A stretch of DNA of 64,000 bases from Acidobacteriota bacterium (GTDB lineage Bacteria; Acidobacteriota; Terriglobia; Terriglobales; Acidobacteriaceae). This document shows positions 9,316 to 18,309 of the stretch, in pieces (position 1 is the first letter of the stretch; the number at the start of each line of letters is the position of its first letter). The notes below the pieces were generated by a model. It did no database searches. It was not told the DNA's origin and saw only the letters and a program-made list of their open reading frames with translations. The stretch spans positions 20,174 to 84,173 of the forward strand of contig JABCZL010000022.1 in NCBI GenBank assembly GCA_013289685.1, written 5' to 3'. The position numbers were made by a program, and so were the translations under genes.

Positions 9316-11582
9316 AACAAGTCCTCCAACACGCGCGCACCGGCGAGATCCTGGTGGAAGAAGTCCCGGCGCCACAGCTTCTGCCCGGCTGCGTGCTGGT
9401 TCGCATCGCGGCCTCGGTGGTGTCGGCCGGAACCGAGCGTGCCTCGGCTGAGTTTGCCCGGAAGAGTCTGCTGCAAAAGGCACAGTCCCGGCCCGATCTG
9501 GTGCGGGAAGTCATCAGCAAAGTGCAGCGTGACGGAATCTTCTCGGCGATTCAGGCGGTACGGAGCCGCCTCGACCAGCCACAAAGCCCCGGCTACAGTA
9601 GCGCCGGAACCGTTATCGCGGTGGGTGGAGGTGTCGTCGACCTTCGGCCCGGCGATCGCGTCGCTTGTGCGGGCGCTGGATTTGCTGTGCATGCTGAGGT
9701 CGCGTGTGTGCCGCGGTTGCTGGTGGCGCGCATTCCCTTGCGCCCGAACGTCGGCGATGAGCTTCCATTCGATCAGGCTGCTTTCGCAACCCTCGGCGCG
9801 GTTGCTCTTCATGGCATTCGGAATAGCGAGGCGAAACTGGGCGACACGGTCGCGGTGATCGGTCTGGGTCTGCTGGGCCAGCTCACGGTGCAACTGCTGA
9901 AGGCGGCGGGATGCCATGTTTTGGGAATGGACATTGATCCGTCGCGCGCCGATCTTGCCCGGCAGATGGGTGCGGATGGCGTGGCCAATTCAGCCGCGGC
10001 TTTTCGCGACCTTTGCGTGGAAACGTCGCGTGGCGCGGGCGTCGACTGTGTCCTGATCACCGCCGAGACCTCGAGCAGCGATCCCGTCAATCTGGCCGGC
10101 GCCGTCGCGCGCGATCGCGCGGTGGTAGTGGCTGTGGGCACCGTCGGCATGGACATTGAGCGCAAGGCCTACTATGAGAAGGAACTCGACTTTCGCATTT
10201 CGCGTTCCTACGGACCTGGCCGTTACGATGTAGCCTACGAGCAAAAAGGGCGCGACTATCCCATCGGATACGTGCGCTGGACCGAAACCCGCAACATGGA
10301 AGCGTTTGTGCAGTTCCTTGCCGAGAAGAAAGTCGACGCCGGCGCGCTGATCACGCATCGCTTCTCGATCGAGCACGCTCAGAGCGCCTACGATTTGATC
10401 ACCGGCAAGTCACGGGAGCCATTCCTGGGAGTGGTGATTGAATACTCGGGTGGCGAAGCCGAGTTGCCTGCGCTCGCGGTCGTCCCTGAGCCAGCAACGG
10501 TCTCACCGCGGCCAGCAGAGGCGGCGGGTGTTTCGGTCGGACTGCTCGGCGCCGGAGTGTTTGCGGCTGGCACGCTTGTTCCTGCGGTGAAGGCGTCATC
10601 CAATACGGTGCTGGTTGCGGTGTGCGCAGCTACTGGATCGCACGCGCAACACGTCCAGCGCAAGTTTGGCTTCGGCCATTGCACCACCGATGAAGGCCAG
10701 CTTATTCACGACCCCGGCGTCAACGCCGTAGTCATCGCCACGCGCCATCACCTGCACGCCAAGCAGGTGATGGCGGCGCTCGCTGCAGGGAAGCATGTTT
10801 TCTGCGAGAAGCCGCTTTGCCTGTCCGAAGACGAATTGCGCTCGATTGTTGGCGGCTATCTCGGGATTCCTTCTGCCCAACGGCCGGCGCTAATGGTGGG
10901 CTTTAATCGCCGATTCGCGCCCATGACCGCGAGGATGAAATCATTTCTCGCGCCCATCACCGAGCCATTGGCGCTGCATTATCGAATCAACGCCGGGTAC
11001 CTTCCCGCCGACCATTGGGTCAACGATCCCGAGCAGGGAGGCGGCCGCATTCTCGGCGAGGTCTGTCACTTCGTCGATCTGCTGATGTTCCTCGCGTCAT
11101 CGCCCATCGTTGAAGTCGAGGCGCGCCCCCTCGGCAACTCCGGCCGTTACAGTGGTGACAATGTGTTGGTCTCGTTGCGTTTTCACAACGGCTCCGAGGG
11201 AACGATCAGCTATCTCGCCATTGGCGACCGGGCATTTTCGAAGGAGCGCATCGAAGTATTCGGCGGAGGCAGCACCGCGTTCCTGGAGGATTTTCGCCGT
11301 CTGGAACTGGTGCGCGGGGGCCGCAAAGAGACGATTCATTCGCGCTGGCGTCAGGACAAAGGACATCGCGGCGAGTGGAACGCTTTTTCGCAGTCCGTCC
11401 TGCGGCAGAACGAGGCGCCGATCCGGTTCGAAGAACTGGTGTGCTCGACCCTGGCTACGCTCCGCATTGATGAGTCGGCGGCCACCGGAAAGCGGCTCGC
11501 AGTGGACTCCGCTGCATTCCTCGAATTGACTCAGAGAATATTCAGCGCCAATTCAAGCCGGACCGCCAGCTTGACCGAATGA
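9312..11582 (+). CDS. Two-domain oxidoreductase: zinc-type alcohol dehydrogenase fused to Gfo/Idh/MocA dehydrogenase; CTG start
   Basis: 756 residues if started at CTG 9312. Domain 1 (about 1-365) is a medium-chain dehydrogenase-like fold with the nucleotide motif GLGLLGQ near 187. Domain 2 (about 385-720) is a Gfo/Idh/MocA dehydrogenase with GAGVFA near 397 and EKPLC near 480. This fusion is common in polysaccharide loci. The family begins MKQVLQ; here the only codon matching is CTG at 9312 (CTGA overlap with the upstream stop). The frame has a stop at 9297-9299 and no ATG, GTG or TTG before 9354. A GTG start at 9354 would remove the first beta strand. It probably oxidises or reduces a nucleotide sugar. 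Confidence 0.85.
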   Translation: MKQVLQHARTGEILVEEVPAPQLLPGCVLVRIAASVVSAGTERASAEFARKSLLQKAQSRPDLVREVISKVQRDGIFSAIQAVRSRLDQPQSPGYSSAGTVIAVGGGVVDLRPGDRVACAGAGFAVHAEVACVPRLLVARIPLRPNVGDELPFDQAAFATLGAVALHGIRNSEAKLGDTVAVIGLGLLGQLTVQLLKAAGCHVLGMDIDPSRADLARQMGADGVANSAAAFRDLCVETSRGAGVDCVLITAETSSSDPVNLAGAVARDRAVVVAVGTVGMDIERKAYYEKELDFRISRSYGPGRYDVAYEQKGRDYPIGYVRWTETRNMEAFVQFLAEKKVDAGALITHRFSIEHAQSAYDLITGKSREPFLGVVIEYSGGEAELPALAVVPEPATVSPRPAEAAGVSVGLLGAGVFAAGTLVPAVKASSNTVLVAVCAATGSHAQHVQRKFGFGHCTTDEGQLIHDPGVNAVVIATRHHLHAKQVMAALAAGKHVFCEKPLCLSEDELRSIVGGYLGIPSAQRPALMVGFNRRFAPMTARMKSFLAPITEPLALHYRINAGYLPADHWVNDPEQGGGRILGEVCHFVDLLMFLASSPIVEVEARPLGNSGRYSGDNVLVSLRFHNGSEGTISYLAIGDRAFSKERIEVFGGGSTAFLEDFRRLELVRGGRKETIHSRWRQDKGHRGEWNAFSQSVLRQNEAPIRFEELVCSTLATLRIDESAATGKRLAVDSAAFLELTQRIFSANSSRTASLTE

Positions 11583-11624
11583 TCCAATCAGGCGTGCAAC
11601 GTCATTAGGAGACAAACGTAGTTC

Positions 11625-13406
11625 ATGCTCATTTTGGGCCTCAACATGTTTCATGCCGACGCCTCAGCGGCGATCGTGCTCGACGGCGAAGTGAAGTTTG
11701 CGATTGCTGAGGAGCGTCTGAACCGTCATAAGCACTTTGGCGGATTCCCCTCGCTGGCCGTCAAAGCGTGCTTGGATGCCGTCGGCGCGAAGATCTCTGC
11801 CGTCGACCACGTAGCCGTCGGCCAGGACAGCGACGCGAACCTCGCGAAGAAAGTTCAATACGCGCTGGCGAACCCGGCCAAGATTCTGAACTTCATTCGT
11901 CTTCGCCGGCGCAAAGAAGCTATGCGCGACGTGCGCTCGCTGCTGGCGAAAGCACTGGACGTCGATCCGGCGAAGTTTCATTTTCAAGAGCACCACCTCG
12001 AACATCACATCGCGCACATTGCGAGCGCTTACTACTGCTCGCCGTGGGAGAAGGCTGCGGGCTTCAGCTATGACGGTTCCGGCGATTTCGTTTCCACCAT
12101 GATGGCCCGTTGCGAAGGCAGCGAGATCGAAGTTCTCGACCGCGTCTTTCTGCCGCACTCGCTCGGAAGTGTCTATACCATGATTTGCGAATTCATTGGC
12201 TATAGTACGTACGGCGATGAAGGCAAAGTCATGGGCCTTGCTCCCTATGGGAAGGAAACGTACTGCGACGAGATCAGGAAGATTGTGGCGCCGAAGAACG
12301 GTGGGCTTCAGCTCGACCTCAGCTTCTTCAAGCCGCTTGGCAGCAATCAGGGAATGCAGGTCTTACCCGACGGAACGGTTAAGCTGGCACGCCATTTCTC
12401 CGATCGCATGGAGAAGTTGTTTGGCGAGCCGCGTCGCCCGCACACCGAGATTACCCAACGGGACATGGACCTGGCGTTCGCCCTGCAGCATCGTTTTGAA
12501 GAAATCGTCTTCCATCTGTTGAATCAGCTCCACAGCCGCGTCCCTCTCGAGGATTTGGCCATGGCAGGTGGATGCGCGCTCAACAGTGTGGCCAACGGCA
12601 AGGTCTTCGATCACACGCCGTTTCGCCGGACTTACATTCAGCCCGCCGCAGGCGACGAAGGCCTGGCGATTGGGGCCGCCCTGCACACATATCATTCGGT
12701 GCTCAAACAGCCGCGCCGCTATGAAATGAAGAACTCTTACCTGGGTCCGGAATTTTCCGAGTCGCGCATTCAATCGGCACTGCAGAGCGCCGGGCTGCAA
12801 TATCGCAAATTGGAAAACGCTGCTTTGCTCGACGCAGTGGCAGACGAGATCGCCGCCGGCAACGTGATCGGCTGGTTTCAGGGACGCATGGAGTGGGGGC
12901 CGCGCGCGCTCGGCAATCGGTCGATCGTCGCGCACCCCGGCCTGCCCAATATGAAGGATGTTCTCAACGCGCGCATCAAGCACCGCGAGTGGTTCCGGCC
13001 TTTTGCGCCTTCGATCATGGCCGACCACCAGCATGAGTACTTCGAGCATGATCATCCTTCGCCATTCATGTTGCACGTGTACAAAATTCGGCCGGAAAAG
13101 CGCAGGGAATTATGTGCGGTCAACCACGTCGACGATACTGGACGCCTGCAGAGCGTGACCCGCGAAGAGAATCCGATGTACTACGACCTGATCTTAGCCT
13201 TCCATCGCAAGACCGGGATTCCCGTCATCCTGAACACCAGCTTTAATGAAAACGAGCCCATCGTCTGCACTCCCGAAGAGGCGATCGACTGCTTCCAGCG
13301 CACCCGCATGGATGTGCTGGCAATTGGCCCTTTCATGGCTGTGAAGTCAAGGGGCAATGAAGAAACCTTGGCCGCCTCCTCCATTTCAGAGCGCAGGAAA
13401 GTTTAG
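11625..13406 (+). CDS. Carbamoyltransferase, NodU/CmcH family
   Basis: 593 residues, normal family length. The N-terminal Kae1-like domain starts LILGLNMFHADAS with the conserved histidine near residue 10, and has HHLEHHIAH near 125 for metal and carbamoyl-adenylate chemistry. The C-terminal YrdC-like half includes GRMEWGPRALGNRS near 424 and LNTSFNENEP near 537. Members transfer a carbamoyl group from carbamoyl phosphate to a hydroxyl of a sugar or antibiotic. As the last gene of the polysaccharide operon it probably carbamoylates a surface glycan. It starts 42 nt after the oxidoreductase, with AGGAGA upstream as ribosome-binding site. Confidence 0.92.
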   Translation: MLILGLNMFHADASAAIVLDGEVKFAIAEERLNRHKHFGGFPSLAVKACLDAVGAKISAVDHVAVGQDSDANLAKKVQYALANPAKILNFIRLRRRKEAMRDVRSLLAKALDVDPAKFHFQEHHLEHHIAHIASAYYCSPWEKAAGFSYDGSGDFVSTMMARCEGSEIEVLDRVFLPHSLGSVYTMICEFIGYSTYGDEGKVMGLAPYGKETYCDEIRKIVAPKNGGLQLDLSFFKPLGSNQGMQVLPDGTVKLARHFSDRMEKLFGEPRRPHTEITQRDMDLAFALQHRFEEIVFHLLNQLHSRVPLEDLAMAGGCALNSVANGKVFDHTPFRRTYIQPAAGDEGLAIGAALHTYHSVLKQPRRYEMKNSYLGPEFSESRIQSALQSAGLQYRKLENAALLDAVADEIAAGNVIGWFQGRMEWGPRALGNRSIVAHPGLPNMKDVLNARIKHREWFRPFAPSIMADHQHEYFEHDHPSPFMLHVYKIRPEKRRELCAVNHVDDTGRLQSVTREENPMYYDLILAFHRKTGIPVILNTSFNENEPIVCTPEEAIDCFQRTRMDVLAIGPFMAVKSRGNEETLAASSISERRKV

Positions 13407-13444
13407 CCGATCGTAAATACGAAGCGAGATGCCGGACGCGGGGC

Positions 13445-13987
13445 TCAGTGCACCAGGAATCCGGTAGCGGCCATCACGATTCCAACAACTCCGAGCAAAA
13501 TGCCAAGGGCCCAGAAAATTCTTCGTCCGGAGAGCAGCGTGATTGACGTGATCACCAATCCCACTTCCAGGAACACTTCGGCCAGATCAAATCGATCGGC
13601 CCGCCCCCTCTCGGTGGCAACCTCCGCTTCCATCTCGCGGGCTTTGTCCTCAATTGCCTTTTGTTCATCTTTATAGCGCGACGCTTCCCCTGAATATTTC
13701 TCACGCGTCTTGGCCAGAGCGGCAGCGTCCGACGCTGGCTGAACGGAAGTCAGATCGACGAAAATCTCATCCTCATGCCGTCGGATATTCTTTGCCTGGT
13801 AGTACGCCCACTGATCGGAGGACTTGGCCTGAAGTACAACCTCCTCCGTGTGCGCGCGGTGCCCCAGCAGGGTCACCACGGCCACCAGCACGGCCAGCAC
13901 CGCCATGGTCACCGAGATCGGCGCCAGCGTGGGATCGTGTTTCGCATGTTCAGCGTGTTCCTGCAATTCGTTCAGTTCTTCCGACAT
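13445..13987 (-). CDS. DUF4337 family membrane protein
   Basis: 180 residues. An acidic N terminus is followed by a membrane helix at about 25-42, then a charged middle region (about 50-135) rich in Lys, Glu and Ala that may form a coiled coil, then two C-terminal hydrophobic helices (about 138-178). This architecture and the stretch VVLQAKSSDQWAYYQAK near 50-66 match the DUF4337 family, whose function is unknown. It lies 4 nt downstream of the yjbQ stop and is probably its co-transcribed partner at the end of a minus-strand run. Confidence 0.72.
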   Translation of the reverse strand: MSEELNELQEHAEHAKHDPTLAPISVTMAVLAVLVAVVTLLGHRAHTEEVVLQAKSSDQWAYYQAKNIRRHEDEIFVDLTSVQPASDAAALAKTREKYSGEASRYKDEQKAIEDKAREMEAEVATERGRADRFDLAEVFLEVGLVITSITLLSGRRIFWALGILLGVVGIVMAATGFLVH

Positions 13988-13991
13988 ATCG

Positions 13992-14405
13992 TCACTCTCC
14001 CATGACTTTCACAATTACACGTTTGTCTCGCTGCCCGTCGAACTCGGCATAGAAAATGCGCTGCCACGTGCCCAAGTCCAGCTTGCCAGCGGTAATTGGC
14101 ACGATCACTTCATGATGAATCAGCAACGCTTTCAGGTGAGAGTCGCCGTTGTCCTCACCCGTCTCATGATGCTTGTAGCCCTTGCGGAACGGCGCCAGAT
14201 GTTCCAGCCACTGGTCGATGTCCTCGATCAGGCCGCTTTCATTATCGTTAATGTACACGCCCGCGGTAATGTGCATAGCCGAAACCAGCACCATGCCTTC
14301 CTGCACGGCACTCTTGCTCACGATCTGCTCCACCTGTGGCGTGATGTGTACGTAGGCCCGATGCGTTTTGGTATGAAACTTCAAATACTCCGTAAGGGTT
14401 TTCAT
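13992..14405 (-). CDS. YjbQ/UPF0047 family protein (secondary thiamine-phosphate synthase-type)
   Basis: 137 residues from the ATG at 14405; a longer frame starts at 14435 but the extra ten residues do not fit the family. Marks are the [10 protein letters not shown] stretch near 46, NDNESGL near 54, and KALLIHHEV near 92 with the conserved histidines, and [14 protein letters not shown] near 110. YjbQ proteins complement thiamine-phosphate synthase mutants weakly, and their true role is uncertain. It is located 33 nt downstream of hutH and 4 nt upstream of the DUF4337 gene, with no other thiamine gene nearby. Confidence 0.85.
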   Translation of the reverse strand: MKTLTEYLKFHTKTHRAYVHITPQVEQIVSKSAVQEGMVLVSAMHITAGVYINDNESGLIEDIDQWLEHLAPFRKGYKHHETGEDNGDSHLKALLIHHEVIVPITAGKLDLGTWQRIFYAEFDGQRDKRVIVKVMGE

Positions 14406-14438
14406 TTCGAATTCCGGCTGCAAGTCTGATCGCAAATT

Positions 14439-15974
14439 CTACCGCAGAACTGCTGCCACTTTTCCGCCCGCAATCAGCGCCGCTATGCGCGCGAAGTCGG
14501 CGTACATCACGCGGTCCTTTTCCATGGTGGGACAGACCGACCGGATCGCGGCATGAGCCGCCTGGCCGCGCTTCGACGTCTTGAGTGGAGCCAGGAAGTC
14601 CAGCGCCTGAGCGACTGTCATGGCCTCGATGGCCAGTACGTTTCGTGTGTTGTCGACGACGCGCTTCAGTTTGGTCGCGGCCGTCATGCCCATGGAGACG
14701 TAGTCCTCCTTATTGCCTGACGTCGTGATCGAGTCGACCGACGCCGGATGCGCCAACACCTTGTTCTCGCTGACCAGTGCGGCCGCCGTGACCTGCGGCA
14801 TCATGAAACCGGAGTTCAGACCCGCGCCCGGAGCCAGAAATGGCGGCAAACCCTCGCTCAGCGCGGGATTCACCAGCCTTTCAATCCGTCGCTCGCTGAT
14901 GCCCGCCAAAGCGCTGAGCGCGATAGCCAAAAAATCCAAGGCGAACGCCAGCGGTTCGCCATGAAAGTTTCCGCCGGAGATAACGTCGCCCTCAGCATTC
15001 TTCCGATCGGTGAGGAAGACCAAGGGGTTATCGACGGCGGAATTCGCCTCCGTCTCGAAAACCCCGCGGCAGTGGGCCAGCGTATCGCGTACGGCGCCGT
15101 GAACTTGCGGAATGCAGCGCAGCGAGTAGGCGTCCTGCACGCGGCCGCAATCTCGATGCGACTCGCGGATCTGGCTGCCTTCCAGCATGCGCCGCAAGTT
15201 GGCCGCGGTCTTCATTTGTCCGGTGTGGGGACGCGCCTTGTGGATGCGCTCATCAAATGCCGCGTCAGTTCCTTTGAGCGCGTCGCAGCACAGCCCACCG
15301 AGCACGTCGGCCGTGTCGACCAGCGTTTCGGCCGCCAGCAGCGCCAAAGTTCCTACAGCCAGCATGGCCTGCGTGCCGTTGATGAGCGAAATAGATTCCT
15401 TGGATTCAAGCACCAACGGCTTTACCTGCGCCCGCTTTAATGCCTCCGCGCTGGGAACGCGCAAGGTTCGTTCATCGACGCACTCGCCCTCGCCGATCAA
15501 AGCCAGCGCCAGATGTGCCAACGGCGCCAGATCGCCGCTCGCACCCACACTGCCTTGCGACGGAACAACCGGCGTGACGCCGCGGTTGAGCATCTCGCAC
15601 AGCGTGTCGATGACGACGGCCCGCACGCCGGAGTGTCCCTTGGCCAGCGAATTCGCCCGCAGCAGCATCATGGCACGCGTTTCCGCGACGGCCAGAGGTT
15701 CGCCCACTCCGACCGCGTGGGAGCGGACCAGGTTGACCTGCAACTCACGAATCTGGTCGCCGGCAATGCGCACGTCGCTCAGTTTGCCCACGCCGGTCGT
15801 GATGGCGTAAGCGACCTTGTTGCTGGCCACAATCTCATCGACGACGGCGCGCGCCTGGTTGACCGCGTGTCGCGCGTCAGGGGAGAGCAGGGCAGCGCGG
15901 CGGGTTTCAATACTCGCGACTTCGCCGACCGCTTCCAGCGTCAGATCGTTTCCGTTGATGTGGAGTGCGTTCAA
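14439..15974 (-). CDS. hutH: Histidine ammonia-lyase
   Basis: 511 residues, standard length. It deaminates histidine to urocanate in the cytoplasm. The MIO cofactor tripeptide Ala-Ser-Gly sits at 145-147 within GSVGASGDLAPLAH. TTGVGKL near 59 supplies active-site residues, and NFHGEPLAF near 335 fits the family. The start codon is TTG at 15974, chosen because the N terminus aligns with the family and no ATG is nearby. No hutU, hutI or hutG is present in the window, so the pathway is either scattered or the enzyme acts alone. The gene follows a thioesterase gene on the same strand. Confidence 0.93.
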   Translation of the reverse strand: MNALHINGNDLTLEAVGEVASIETRRAALLSPDARHAVNQARAVVDEIVASNKVAYAITTGVGKLSDVRIAGDQIRELQVNLVRSHAVGVGEPLAVAETRAMMLLRANSLAKGHSGVRAVVIDTLCEMLNRGVTPVVPSQGSVGASGDLAPLAHLALALIGEGECVDERTLRVPSAEALKRAQVKPLVLESKESISLINGTQAMLAVGTLALLAAETLVDTADVLGGLCCDALKGTDAAFDERIHKARPHTGQMKTAANLRRMLEGSQIRESHRDCGRVQDAYSLRCIPQVHGAVRDTLAHCRGVFETEANSAVDNPLVFLTDRKNAEGDVISGGNFHGEPLAFALDFLAIALSALAGISERRIERLVNPALSEGLPPFLAPGAGLNSGFMMPQVTAAALVSENKVLAHPASVDSITTSGNKEDYVSMGMTAATKLKRVVDNTRNVLAIEAMTVAQALDFLAPLKTSKRGQAAHAAIRSVCPTMEKDRVMYADFARIAALIAGGKVAAVLR

Positions 15975-16028
15975 AATGGGTCCCCGTTAAATGCGCCAGC
16001 GCTGGTGCCAGCTAAGAATATGCGGGCT

Positions 16029-16460
16029 TTACTTTGCCAGCGCTGCGCGAAACGCCGTCAAATATGTTTCCGGCAATGCTGCAACCTTCATGGTTGAATC
16101 GGTGACGATGTGCGTCGTCTCGCCCTCGGCCAGCAGCGTCCGGTCGTTTGCCCGCACGAGTTCGTAAGTGAATATGACCACCGACTCGCGGACCTTCTTC
16201 AGCCGGGTTCGCACCACGACTTCCTCGTCATAGTAAACCGGAGCACGGTAGCGGCATTGCACTTCGGCCACGGCGATGAAGCGTCCTTCCTTGCGTTCCA
16301 TGTCGCGGTAGGAAAATCCCATTTCCCGCAGCAATTCCACCCGGCCTACCTCGAACCAGATTAAATGATTGGAATGGTAGACGACGCCCATCTGGTCGGT
16401 CTCGGCGTAGCGCACGCGCAGCCGCGTTTCATGGAATGCAGGATGGCGCCGTGAACTCAT
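16029..16460 (-). CDS. Acyl-CoA thioesterase, YbgC/FadM-like hot-dog fold
   Basis: 143 residues from the ATG at 16460. The 4HBT signature RYAETDQMGVVYHSNHLIWFE near the N terminus holds the catalytic aspartate and the conserved YHSNH. Such enzymes hydrolyse short or medium acyl-CoAs. The ATG overlaps the TGA of the upstream enoyl-CoA hydratase by four bases (ATGA), which decides the start against an in-frame GTG four codons earlier and indicates translational coupling. Context suggests a role in recycling CoA during branched-chain acyl-CoA breakdown. Confidence 0.87.
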   Translation of the reverse strand: MSSRRHPAFHETRLRVRYAETDQMGVVYHSNHLIWFEVGRVELLREMGFSYRDMERKEGRFIAVAEVQCRYRAPVYYDEEVVVRTRLKKVRESVVIFTYELVRANDRTLLAEGETTHIVTDSTMKVAALPETYLTAFRAALAK

Positions 16461-17239
16461 CTCCCTGTCCACACCGGTTTGCGCTTCTCGAGAAACGACG
16501 AAATGCCTTCGCGAAAATCAGCGGTGGTACGAATCGCAGCATTCTCGCGCACGGCGGCGTCGATCTGGGCTTCAAGTTCGGCGCGAGCATGATCGGTGAG
16601 CAGTTGTTTGGTTGCGCGTAGCGACGCCGAACTGTTCTCCATCAGCAGGGCAGCCAACTCGCGAGCTCGCGTCATCAGACTCTCGGCGGGCACGATCTCG
16701 CTGACCAGCCCCATGCGTGCCGCTTCCTCCGCGCCGAAAATCCTTCCCGTCAGCAAGAGATCGCGAGCCTGCTTTTCGCCGACTTGCCGCAACAGAAACG
16801 TCGAAACAATCGCGGGCACAAAACCGATGCGCACTTCGGTATAGCCAAACTTCGCGTCTGGAGCGGCCAGCGTAAAGTCACACAGCAGCGCCAACCCGGT
16901 TCCACCCGCGATCGCGGCGCCGTTCACTGCGGCGATCGTCACCTTCGGGAACTCATACAGGGACCGGAACAACTGGACCATGGTCTGCGAATCCTGGAGG
17001 TTTTGTTCTGGCGAACGGCCCAACAGCGCCTTCAGATTGTCCAGATCCATTCCAGAACAAAAAGCTTTGCCCGCCCCAGTCACGATCAATACGATCGCAT
17101 CCGATTTCGCCACCTCATCCAGTGCAAGCAGTAGGTCATCAATCAGTTCGAAGCTGATGGCGTTCCGTTTCTCTGGACGGTTCAGCGTGATCGTGGCCAC
17201 GCCGCTGTCGTATGCGAGTTGCACGGTCTTGTAGTTCAT
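16457..17239 (-). CDS. Enoyl-CoA hydratase/isomerase, candidate methylglutaconyl-CoA hydratase
   Basis: 260 residues, normal for the crotonase family. NRPEKRNA near 20, the CoA-binding FCSGMDL near 60, the oxyanion hole AAIAGGTGLAL near 105, and a glutamate in YTEVRIGFVPA near 131-140 are visible. The start ATG at 17239 was preferred over a GTG at 17274-17276 that lies inside a palindromic repeat. Directly upstream is an HMG-CoA lyase gene, and beyond that an acyl-CoA carboxyltransferase, so the best guess is the hydratase step of leucine/isovalerate degradation (LiuC-type). Sequence alone does not fix the substrate. Confidence 0.85.
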   Translation of the reverse strand: MNYKTVQLAYDSGVATITLNRPEKRNAISFELIDDLLLALDEVAKSDAIVLIVTGAGKAFCSGMDLDNLKALLGRSPEQNLQDSQTMVQLFRSLYEFPKVTIAAVNGAAIAGGTGLALLCDFTLAAPDAKFGYTEVRIGFVPAIVSTFLLRQVGEKQARDLLLTGRIFGAEEAARMGLVSEIVPAESLMTRARELAALLMENSSASLRATKQLLTDHARAELEAQIDAAVRENAAIRTTADFREGISSFLEKRKPVWTGR

Positions 17240-17252
17240 ATTCTGAAGCCCG

Positions 17253-17330
17253 CCACGGATTTCACAGATTCCCACGGATCAACATCTAGATTCCTAGTCC
17301 TATCCGTGATAATCCATGCAAGGCCGTGGT
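17253..17330. repeat. Palindromic element, CACGGAT type (copy 1)
   Basis: This intercistronic element begins CCACGGAT and ends CCGTGG. The left arm carries spaced CACGGAT/CACAGAT-like units and the right arm their complements (ATCCGTGAT, CCGTGG), so the RNA can fold into a long imperfect hairpin. It fills the gap between the HMG-CoA lyase stop (17333) and the hydratase start (17239). The same family recurs at 18221-18296. Confidence 0.75.
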
Positions 17331-17332
17331 AA

Positions 17333-18211
17333 CTAATCCGCTGCCTGAGAACTGGAAAACCTAGCCCCGATTCCCGCCGTTGCTTTGAGTAGCGAATCCA
17401 ACGGCTTCAGATTCGGCAGCTCAGCTCCCCGCTGCTTGAGTACTTCGAGCACTTTCTCTGTCGGGATGTTAGCAACCAAAGCGTCCTGGGCAAAGGGACA
17501 GCCGCCCAGGCCTCCCAGGGCCGAGTCAAACCGGCGGCAGCCCGCATCGTACGCCGACAGAATCTTTTCCGCGGCCTGCTCGGGTCGGCTGTGCAAGTGG
17601 ACGCCAATCTCGAGATAGTCGTATTTCGCCATGACCGCGCCCACCACTTCGCTGATTTGCTGCGGGCTCGCCATTCCCACCGTGTCTGCCAGCGAGATCA
17701 TTTTCAAGTTGTCCACTTCCATCAGCGCTATCGCTTCGACCACTTCTTCAGGATTCCAGAAGTCACCGTAGGGGTTTCCGAACGCCATCGAAATATAAAC
17801 CACGACGTCGAGCCCCGCGGCGTCGGCCTTGTTCTGAATTTTCTCCAGCTCTTCGAGCGCATTTTCGGGCGACTGGTTCTGGTTCTTCCGCAGGAACGTC
17901 TCCGAAATCGAATAGGGGAAGCCTAGTGTCGATACCGCCTGGGTCTTGATCGCTCGCTCGGCGCCCTTTTCGTTGACCACGATGCCGATGATCTCGACAT
18001 CATCCGGCGGATCGAGTTCTTTCAGCACCTCTTCTGAGTCCGCCATCTGCGGCACGGCCTTGGGGGACACGAACGAAACCGCATCAATATGCTTGAACCC
18101 AACGCTGATCAGAGCCTTCAGGTAGTCCACCTTCAACTCGACAGGAATCAACTCCTTCAGCCCCTGCCAGGCATCGCGTGGACATTCGATCAGTTTGACG
18201 GCATCAGCCAT
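17333..18211 (-). CDS. Hydroxymethylglutaryl-CoA lyase-type enzyme
   Basis: 292 residues, HMGL-like TIM barrel. The protein begins MADAVKLIECPRDAWQG, where IECPRDAWQ corresponds to the VEVGPRDGLQ block of HMG-CoA lyases. VSFVSPKAVPQMAD near 46 matches the FVSPKWVPQMAD motif. GVHLHSR near 200 has the metal-ligand histidines, and GGLGGCPFA near 230 the catalytic cysteine loop. The Gly-to-Cys and Gly-to-Ala/Trp changes in the first block are odd. The family cleaves HMG-CoA to acetyl-CoA and acetoacetate, the last step of leucine breakdown. The start at 18211 was chosen over a GTG inside the flanking repeat. The gene is bracketed by two CACGGAT palindromes. Confidence 0.82.
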   Translation of the reverse strand: MADAVKLIECPRDAWQGLKELIPVELKVDYLKALISVGFKHIDAVSFVSPKAVPQMADSEEVLKELDPPDDVEIIGIVVNEKGAERAIKTQAVSTLGFPYSISETFLRKNQNQSPENALEELEKIQNKADAAGLDVVVYISMAFGNPYGDFWNPEEVVEAIALMEVDNLKMISLADTVGMASPQQISEVVGAVMAKYDYLEIGVHLHSRPEQAAEKILSAYDAGCRRFDSALGGLGGCPFAQDALVANIPTEKVLEVLKQRGAELPNLKPLDSLLKATAGIGARFSSSQAAD

Positions 18212-18220
18212 AGGAATTTC

Positions 18221-18296
18221 TGCCACGGATCAACACGGATTCTCACGGATCAGAAATTCTTCCCGGTTAGTTCTTGATCCGTGTTCATCCGTGGCA
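18221..18296. repeat. Palindromic element, CACGGAT type (copy 2)
   Basis: Arms 18221-18240 and 18277-18296 are 20-nt inverted repeats with one mismatch (TGCCACGGATCAACACGGAT on the left). Each arm contains tandem-like CACGGAT units, and the centre is AT-richer. It lies between the carboxyltransferase stop (18310) and the HMG-CoA lyase start (18211), and is related to 17253-17330. Confidence 0.85.
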
Positions 18297-18309
18297 ATTA
18301 GAAGTTGAC

